Translations under genes and position numbers: made by a program
Notes under the pieces: generated by a model
What the model saw: only the letters and a program-made list of their open reading frames with translations
Database searches by the model: none
Told to the model about the DNA's origin: nothing
Part shown: in pieces, positions 9,001 through 13,766 of the stretch
Numbering within the stretch: position 1 is the first letter of the stretch
Layout: each line of letters begins with the position of its first letter
Origin: Gonium pectorale
Lineage: Eukaryota > Chlorophyta > Chlorophyceae > Chlamydomonadales > Volvocaceae
Assembly: GCA_001584585.1 (NCBI GenBank)
Contig: LSYV01000019.1
Location: 311,886 to 325,651, forward strand
Direction: 5' to 3'
DNA length: 13,766 bases

Positions 9001-12000
9001 CAGGGCGAGGGCCTCCTCGCGGTCCGCAGCCGCGGCGGTGTGTCCTCCATCCCATCCGCGCGCACCCAAGCCGCTTGCAACCCGCAACTCCCGCCGTGCC
9101 CTCAAGCTCCTTCCCTGTCCGGACGCATGCTGTCTGCCCTCTGCCTGCAGGAGCGCTGCGAGGCGCTGGTGCTGCTGAGCCGGCGCGCGGACGCCCTGGT
9201 GACCCGTGGGTCCAAGCTGGCCAAGGTGGGTGCTGGGCTACGGGTGTTTGGGGGTGCTGGGGCCTTGGGCGAGTGTAGCGATTAGGGGTTGGGGGCCTCG
9301 GCTAACCTGAAATGGGGGTTGGGGGGCTCGGTTGGCAATCTGCTGAAGCTCTGGCGCTCAGTCGTATCTGTCGCATTGTGCCACGGACGGGTAGCGGGCG
9401 GGGGTGGGCACCTCTTGGGCTCTTGTTTGCAAGCAACAATGAAAACTTGTGGGTGGGAGGGGGAGGGGGAGAGAGAGTTAGCGCAGGCGCACAGGTTCGG
9501 CATGTTATCCGGCGGCGCGCACTGACACCTGTGTGGTTGTGGGTGGGTGCCCTCGCTCGTCGTGTTGGTAAAGGTGCTGTCCGCCCTGACGGAGGCGATG
9601 GGCGGCCTGGCGGAGGCGGACGTGACGGCGGCAGCATCGGGGACGCTGGTGGCGTCGGCGGCGCCGTCGCTGCGCGTGGCGGCGGAGGGCTGCGACAAGG
9701 TGGGGTCCTGGGCCGCGGCACTAGCAGCCGCGAGACAGGGCGGGGCGGGGCCGCGCGGGGCGGGGCGGGGAGCACCCGTGCATTGAGGGTGGGGGTGGGG
9801 GTGTAAACGGCGTGTGTTGGACATGGGCGCATGTGCGAAGCCGAGGCCCACGAGGGCGCGAGGTCAGCACGGCCCCGTGGTGGCGCGGGTAACAAAGCTA
9901 GGTCTTCAGAACTCTTAAGGCAGTAGGGGAACTTGTTGACCGACGCGGAAGGGGTGTGTGTGTGTGGCGACATGCAACAGCTGCTAGGGAGGTCAGTGTG
10001 TATGTGTGTGGGGGGGGGGAGGTATTGGCGCACCCCGCAGGGGTACTCGGTTCCCTGCTGTTCATTACCCACGTTCTCCCCGCGCCCCCCCCCCCCCGCC
10101 AAAGCAAATGCTTGCTAGGCTCGCATGCCGACGCCAGGGACCCTTCTCCTCCCGTGTACCTGCGGATAGGGAATCGCATGTGCCTAGGGCTTCTCCCTAT
10201 AGCGAGAACTCCACATAAGGCCCAACTCAATGGCTCTCCACACGTCCCCCGCACGACCCCCCCCCCAACACACACACGCCCCCCCCCGCCACCAGGTCGG
10301 CAAGCTGCAGGGCGTGGCCACAGACGCGTGCGCCAAGCACCTGGACCCCCTCAACGACTGGCTGGCGGCGGCCCCCGGCGCGGCGGCGGCGCTGGCGGCG
10401 CGGGAGCGCTGCCTGCTGACGGCCGCCACGCTGGCGCGCGACGAGCTGGAGGCGCGGGTGCGGCTGACGGAGGCGGAGGGCAAGGCGGGCACGTCGCCGG
10501 CGGCCGCCAAGAGGGTGCGCGGGTTGGGGTTGGGGTCGGGGTTGGGGTCGGGGGATGCAACGGGGTTGGGAGTGGAGCGGGATTGGCAGTGGAGCGGGCG
10601 GGGGGAGCGAGGGTGGACGGGGCGCCATCCATCATGGACAGGCGGGGGGAATACTGCCCCGGGGGGGATCCTGCTGGGCGCTGTGTACGATAACTCGGGC
10701 TGGCCGTGTTCAACGGCTGCCTGGATGTGCCACGAGGGGTTGGGTCCGGCGGTGCGCCGGAGGGCGGGCCTGAGAGCCGCATGCTGGCGGTGCAGATGAG
10801 CGGGGGGTGCAGACGGGGGGGCCGGCCGGCGCGTCGCCTTCGGTATGGCCAGGTGGCGGCGCCTCTCCTCCTGGAGCGACCGGGCGAGGGCGAACCCGCA
10901 CGCGCCACCATGCCCTTGCCCGCTTGCAAACCACCCACAAACTGCCTATACACCGCGCACAGCCCGCCCACAAGCCGCCTCTGCAAACCCGCCCACCGCA
11001 ACAGCCCGCCCCCCACAAACCGGCCCCCACCAACTGCCCCCACAAACTGTCCCCCATCCCCATCCGCAGGCCGAGGCGCTTCGCCAGCAGGCCGGCGCGC
11101 TGGGCGCCGCCTGCGCCGCGGCCCGGGACGAGTACGAGCGAGTAGGGTCCCGCAACGAGGCCGAGCTGGCCGCGTTCAAGGTGTGTGCGTTGGGCTGCAG
11201 AGGGGGCGAGCGGCGGGGGGGGCGGCAGTTGGAGGCGCAAACGGCACCGGTATGGGCGGCAGTGGCTACTCCGTCCGTGGGCAAGTTTTGATAACGACGT
11301 CCTGTGTACGATCCTATGTACGAGCATGGCGCCGCAGACGCGTGCGCACCGGAGGGCGGCAAGGGTGGGGCAAATGCCGGGCATGTGACGGCGGCTGACG
11401 GCGGCTGACGTGTTGTTCCCGTGCTTCTTGTCCCCTTGCTGCGCGGGGCTCTGCGGCGGACGCAACCGACCGGGCAGCGGCCCCGGTGTTGGTGGGCCGG
11501 GGAGGCAGCGGCATGGGCGCATGGCAGCTGCGACGCCGGGTGTGTCGGTGTGGGGACATGGGCGGCCCGGGCGTGCGCACTCATTCAACAGGCTCCAGTG
11601 CAGCACGGCTACAAGCCGGAAGTGCGCGGGGCGGGCGGCAGGGTCGCCTCCTAAGGCGGGGGCGGGGTCAAACACCGGAAGCCCACGGACTCGTCAGTCG
11701 ACGCAACTCAGCCCAGCGCACAGCACCGCTTGGCTAAAGTAGCTTCCAATGCCCAACTCATCGCCCCTCCCACAAAGACCCACGTAGCCCGTTACCCGTC
11801 GCTGCATGGGAGCCGGGTGGCTGGGAGCTCGCTGCCCCCTACCTGTTAACCACCCCAATCCTCGACATCTCAACCGTTAACTGCCAACTGCCCATGTGAC
11901 ACCCCACCGCCAGCTGCACATGAGCCGGGAGCTCGCGGACTGCGTGCGCGAGTTCGCGCTGGTGCAGGCCGCGGCGGCGGCCAAGGCGGCGGCCGCGTGG

Positions 12001-12132
12001 CAGGAGGCGGGGGAGCAGCTGGCGGCGCTGGCGGCGGGAGGAGGAGTAGGAGGCGCCGCGGCCGCCGGGGGCTCGGTCTCCTCGCCTTCGGCGGGCGCCC
12101 ACTTCGGCAGCGCTGGCGGCTTCGACGACTGA
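3076..12132 (+). CDS. SNX2: Sorting nexin, SNX1/SNX2 type (PX-BAR)
   Basis: Sorting nexins of this type bind PI3P on endosomes through a PX domain, bend membrane through a BAR dimer, and work with the retromer in cargo recycling. Exons: 3076-3141, 3476-4535, 5150-5262, 6133-6251, 6507-6549, 7255-7365, 7996-8124, 8471-8518, 9151-9225, 9574-9699, 10296-10514, 11070-11180, 11914-12132. All junctions keep frame, giving 812 residues. Residues 1-356 are disordered, with NPF motifs at 129, 144, 164 and 312. The PX domain (about 357-485) shows ERRFRDVVALGEAL (399-412), FVPPRPSRS (420-428) and FIEERRHGIEKFLRR (439-453) followed by LVVHPVL, including the RRF and Pro-rich loop of phosphoinositide binders. 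Residues 523-800 are helical and BAR-like, with HLDPLNDWL (645-653) and DEYERV (723-728) as in plant SNX2. The tail is Ala/Gly-rich and ends GGFDD. The protein is longer than plant homologues because of the N-terminus. SNX1 versus SNX2 is less certain than the family. Confidence 0.9.
3300..3307. promoter_or_regulatory. TTTTAAAA box inside intron 1
   Basis: GGCTTTTAAAA here resembles TGCTTTTAAAA at 2819-2826 in the intergenic region. It lies in intron 1 (3142-3475), upstream of exon 2. It could mark an alternative promoter that would start translation at the in-frame ATG at 3590, which would omit the first 60 residues. This rests on an 8-base match only. Confidence 0.15.
3387..3414. repeat. 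Perfect 12-bp hairpin in sorting nexin intron 1
   Basis: GGTGACAGGTCC (3387-3398) and GGACCTGTCACC (3403-3414) are exact reverse complements around a TGTA loop. A second GGTGACA directly precedes it (3380-3386), making a short tandem copy. The hairpin lies 61 bases before the exon 2 acceptor, where branch-point and acceptor recognition take place. The same GGTGACA core appears in the inverted repeat at 2916-2955. Confidence 0.8.
4536..5149 (+). other. Intron 2 of the sorting nexin gene
   Basis: This 614-base intron interrupts the PX domain after the first base of a Gly codon (Ile-Pro-Gly). The donor is GTGGGT and the acceptor GCCAG. The second half is strongly C-rich, with C runs between 5121 and 5140. 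Long open frames cross it but give only low-complexity protein, so I see no extra exon. Confidence 0.75.
5263..6132 (+). other. Intron 3 of the sorting nexin gene, G-rich start and C-rich end
   Basis: At 870 bases this is the longest intron. Its 5' part is G-rich, with a 13-G run at 5286-5298 and further runs up to about 5760. Its 3' end (about 6100-6130) is almost pure pyrimidine with CCCACCC repeats. No coding or RNA gene is recognisable. It splits the PX domain between the RRF strand and the proline-rich loop. Confidence 0.75.
7466..7560 (+). repeat. Degenerate repeat in intron 6
   Basis: Short units recur imperfectly, for example GGTCAGGAGT near 7467 and again near 7539, with GGGAGG(C/T)CAGG between them. 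This looks like a decayed minisatellite inside the 630-base intron between exons 6 and 7. No function is suggested. Confidence 0.4.
8646..8727 (+). repeat. GC-rich tandem repeat in intron 8
   Basis: The unit begins CGGCCAGTGGGTGCGGG and starts at 8646, 8675 and 8710, so spacings are 29 and 35 bases. The units differ mainly in the length of the GGGGGC filler. It is a minisatellite-like tract inside the intron between exons 8 and 9 and is likely to vary in copy number between strains. Confidence 0.7.
9802..9806 (+). terminator. Cryptic TGTAA poly(A) motif in intron 10
   Basis: This is the only plus-strand TGTAA I found inside the sorting nexin transcription unit downstream of its start codon. 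It lies in the 596-base intron between exons 10 and 11. If used, it would yield a transcript with the PX domain but without the second half of the BAR region. The motif alone is weak evidence. Confidence 0.15.
10521..10570 (+). repeat. GGGGTT/GGGGTC repeat with quadruplex potential
   Basis: Just after the exon 11 donor at 10515, repeated GGGGTT and GGGGTC units run to about 10556, with one more GGGGTTGGG near 10562. Four or more G-runs of three or four bases with two-base spacers fit a G-quadruplex pattern on the coding strand, and so in the pre-mRNA. The unit is not the TTTTAGGG telomere repeat of Chlamydomonas. Confidence 0.6.
11386..11410 (+). repeat. Short tandem repeat in intron 12
   Basis: The 10-base unit GCGGCTGACG occurs twice in a row (11391-11400 and 11401-11410), preceded by a partial unit TGACG. 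It lies in the 733-base intron between exons 12 and 13. No function is evident. Confidence 0.6.
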
Positions 12133-13111
12133 GGAATACATTAGCAGGGGGGCTGAGGTAGCAAGCTAGCAACGTTGGGAAACAGGCCGCAGCCGAAGGA
12201 AGGACGAGGTAGGGGAAGGAGGGGGGCCTGGCGCTGGGCAACGCGGCGATGGGCCCGCAGGTTGCATTGGTGTTGCTATTGCGCGAAATTTCTGGACCTG
12301 GAGACGGCAAGGGCCGGCGCTGCCTGCCAAAGTATGGGTGCCAGCAGGAGTGTTGTCGGTGTCTGGTGCGCCTGGGCCCTGGGCATCGTGGCACCGCAGC
12401 GACGTGCGTCACGGCGAATGTGCGGTGCCATCCTGTTCCCACCCTTCGGGGCGGGCAACCACGGCCCACGGCATGATGGCTGTCGGCCGGGGCGGGATAT
12501 AGATGGCCGCTTTCGGACATTATGGCGGCGTTGCTTGGTGGTGCACCTTGCGCTCCACGTGTGTCAATGGACGGTTGCAAACCCTCCGCAGGCTGCTGTA
12601 TGTGCAAGGCGGGGGAGAGGGGAGCCGTGTGCTTGCACAGAGCGGCAGTTGTACGGCAGGTTGCTCGTGCGGGCCATGTACGGCAGGTTGTGCGCGGGCC
12701 CTCCACCAGCCTGGCCTCTGGGGCCACTGTACATACTGGTAAGGGCCCCTGAGCTGGGAGGTCGCGTGGTGTGTGTGGGGGGGGAGGTAGGGGGGTTACA
12801 ACGACGGGGGTACAACGATGGCGTGTGCGGCGGGGTGCACCCGTGCTGCGCAGCCCTTCCGACCACCCGCTCGCGTCTTGGTCACACACGGAGGCGGCGC
12901 GCTCCCGCACGATAGTGAAGGCTTGGAGCGAGGTTGTCGCGTGTCTCGTCAGCACTGCTCTGCTGGCATCCTTCCCCACGGTACCCCCATGGGCATGCCT
13001 CCCGTGTCGTGTCGCCGTCCCGTCTGTCTGTGCGGCAGGGTGCAGCTGCTGCAGCCGCAGCAAAGCGTGCCCACTGTGGGGTCTGCGCGCCGGCGCTGCT
13101 CCAAGAAGGAA
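12133..13111 (+). other. Downstream flank / 3' untranslated region of the sorting nexin gene
   Basis: No reading frame here looks like a conserved protein, and the open frames are GC-driven. The sorting nexin 3' untranslated region must begin here, but no plus-strand TGTAA occurs. The nearest variants are TGTAT near 12597 and TGTAC near 12678 and 12728. A minus-strand TGTAA falls near 12795. A 27-base tandem duplication lies at 12651-12702. Exons of another gene cannot be excluded. Confidence 0.5.
12651..12702 (+). repeat. Tandem duplication (27-base period)
   Basis: GTACGGCAGGTTG occurs at 12651-12663 and again at 12678-12690, each followed by a similar G/C-rich GCGGGCC segment. The second unit is slightly shortened. 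It is a recent-looking local duplication in the downstream flank. Confidence 0.6.
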
Positions 13112-13766
13112 ATGTGCACTATGGCGGCGGGCCGTAACGGATCAAGCCTCGCGATCCTCAAAACGCCCCCGCGTTCGTCTGGCCCGACGGCTGGCAGTCA
13201 CGGGGCTGCGGCCGCCGTTTCCGTGCCCCTTGCCAGTACGGTACTCACCAGCAGCGCAGCGCAGGCAGGCGCGATCCAGATTCAGCGCCGCACATGCAGT
13301 CATACAGCATAGGCACAGCTTCATGTACGTCAACCATGGGCAGACGGGGTGGAGGTCAGGTAGCTGTAGCCGAGCGTCAATGGGCGTCAGGCAGAGAGGA
13401 GGCCGGCAGAGGCCCCAGAGCAGGGGAGGGACGGTGCAGGACATCGGCCACTGCCCGGCTCAGTACGGATGTGCGGCACATACCATTCCGTGAGATTGCT
13501 GGTTAGAACCCCAACAGCGACTGTGAGTTTTGCCCACGTAGCATCGTATCTGGCGGCAGGCTGTGTGTAGACAACCCGCTGCTGGCCGAGGCGCTGCAGG
13601 TCTGTGCGTCGTTACATTCGTACAATCCTAGTACGGCCGCACAGTCGTACATTCATGTATGGCAGCGGGGTCGGGCGAGCGTGGGTGGGTGCATGTGCTC
13701 GTTAGGGATGCACGAAGGATTAGGGATGCACGGCAGTGTTTTGCCGCTGGGCTTACTTGCTTCCTT
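13112..13766 (+). CDS. Candidate start of an unrecognised gene (partial)
   Basis: I do not recognise this protein. Two exon-like stretches can be joined in phase. The first runs from the ATG at 13112 (or the in-frame ATG at 13121) to 13240, where a GTACTC donor could follow; it reads MAAGRNGSSLAILKTPPRSS and continues as a Ser/Ala-rich leader. The second begins at 13507 after a TTAG acceptor and reads NPNSDCEFCPRSIVSGGRLC and then VDNPLLAEALQ, ending at 13599 before GTCTGT. The frame stays open from 13507 to the window end, although 13600 onward looks like an intron with short repeats. The balanced amino-acid mix of the second stretch differs from the low-complexity frames around it. Both splice sites are weaker than those of the sorting nexin gene. 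An untranslated tail of that gene is the main alternative. Confidence 0.3.
13702..13732 (+). repeat. Short tandem repeat TTAGGGATGCACG
   Basis: The 13-base unit occurs at 13702-13714 and 13720-13732, an 18-base period. Just upstream, at about 13609-13660, related pieces CGTTACATTCGTAC and CGTACATTCATGTA also recur. These sit after the candidate exon and suggest non-coding sequence. Confidence 0.5.

Noticed and set aside
9950..10020. TG-rich microsatellite in intron 10
   Set aside because: The TG stretches are short and interrupted, of a kind common in these introns, and do not merit a separate call.
10521..10556. Interstitial telomere repeat
   Set aside because: The units are GGGGTT/GGGGTC rather than the Chlamydomonas TTTTAGGG, and they fit a local G-rich minisatellite.
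11870..13063. 397-codon minus-strand frame opposite exon 13 and the downstream flank
   Set aside because: It is antisense to the last sorting nexin exon, rich in Pro/Arg/His, and has no recognisable motif or splice-supported partner.

Overview
The window looks like nuclear DNA of a volvocine green alga (Chlamydomonas or a close relative). It is very GC-rich. The genes are cut into short coding exons by GT-AG introns of roughly 200-870 bases, third codon positions are mostly G or C, and the 3' ends use TGTAA-type poly(A) motifs typical of Chlamydomonas. All exon structures were built by hand from reading frame, splice sites and family resemblance; no transcript evidence was available.

Layout. 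(1) Bases 1-355 hold the 3' flank of a minus-strand gene. It includes TGTAA motifs on the minus strand and a perfect 22-bp inverted repeat at the extreme left edge. (2) Bases 356-2523, minus strand, encode an SPT2-like histone chaperone: a long Ala/Pro/Gly/Lys/Arg-rich disordered region, an acidic stretch, then the conserved C-terminal histone-binding block. (3) Bases 2524-3075 are a divergent intergenic region that presumably serves both genes. It contains TATA-like patches and nested inverted repeats. (4) Bases 3076-12132, plus strand, encode a 13-exon, 812-residue sorting nexin of the SNX1/SNX2 (PX-BAR) type. It has a long disordered N-terminus with four NPF motifs, a PX domain built from exons 2-6, and a BAR-like coiled-coil half from exons 7-13. 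(5) Bases 12133-13766 hold the downstream flank. It has no TGTAA on the plus strand, but it contains two exon-like stretches (13112-13240 and 13507-13599) that may be the start of a third, unrecognised plus-strand gene running off the window.

The two recognised genes are not obviously related in function: one is nuclear chromatin, the other endosomal membrane trafficking. Their divergent arrangement is probably ordinary gene packing. I see no mobile-element genes, CRISPR array, rRNA or tRNA. The strongest unexplained signals are the edge hairpin, the nested hairpins between the genes and in intron 1 of the sorting nexin, the four NPF motifs, the G-run/C-run polarity of several introns, and the candidate downstream gene.
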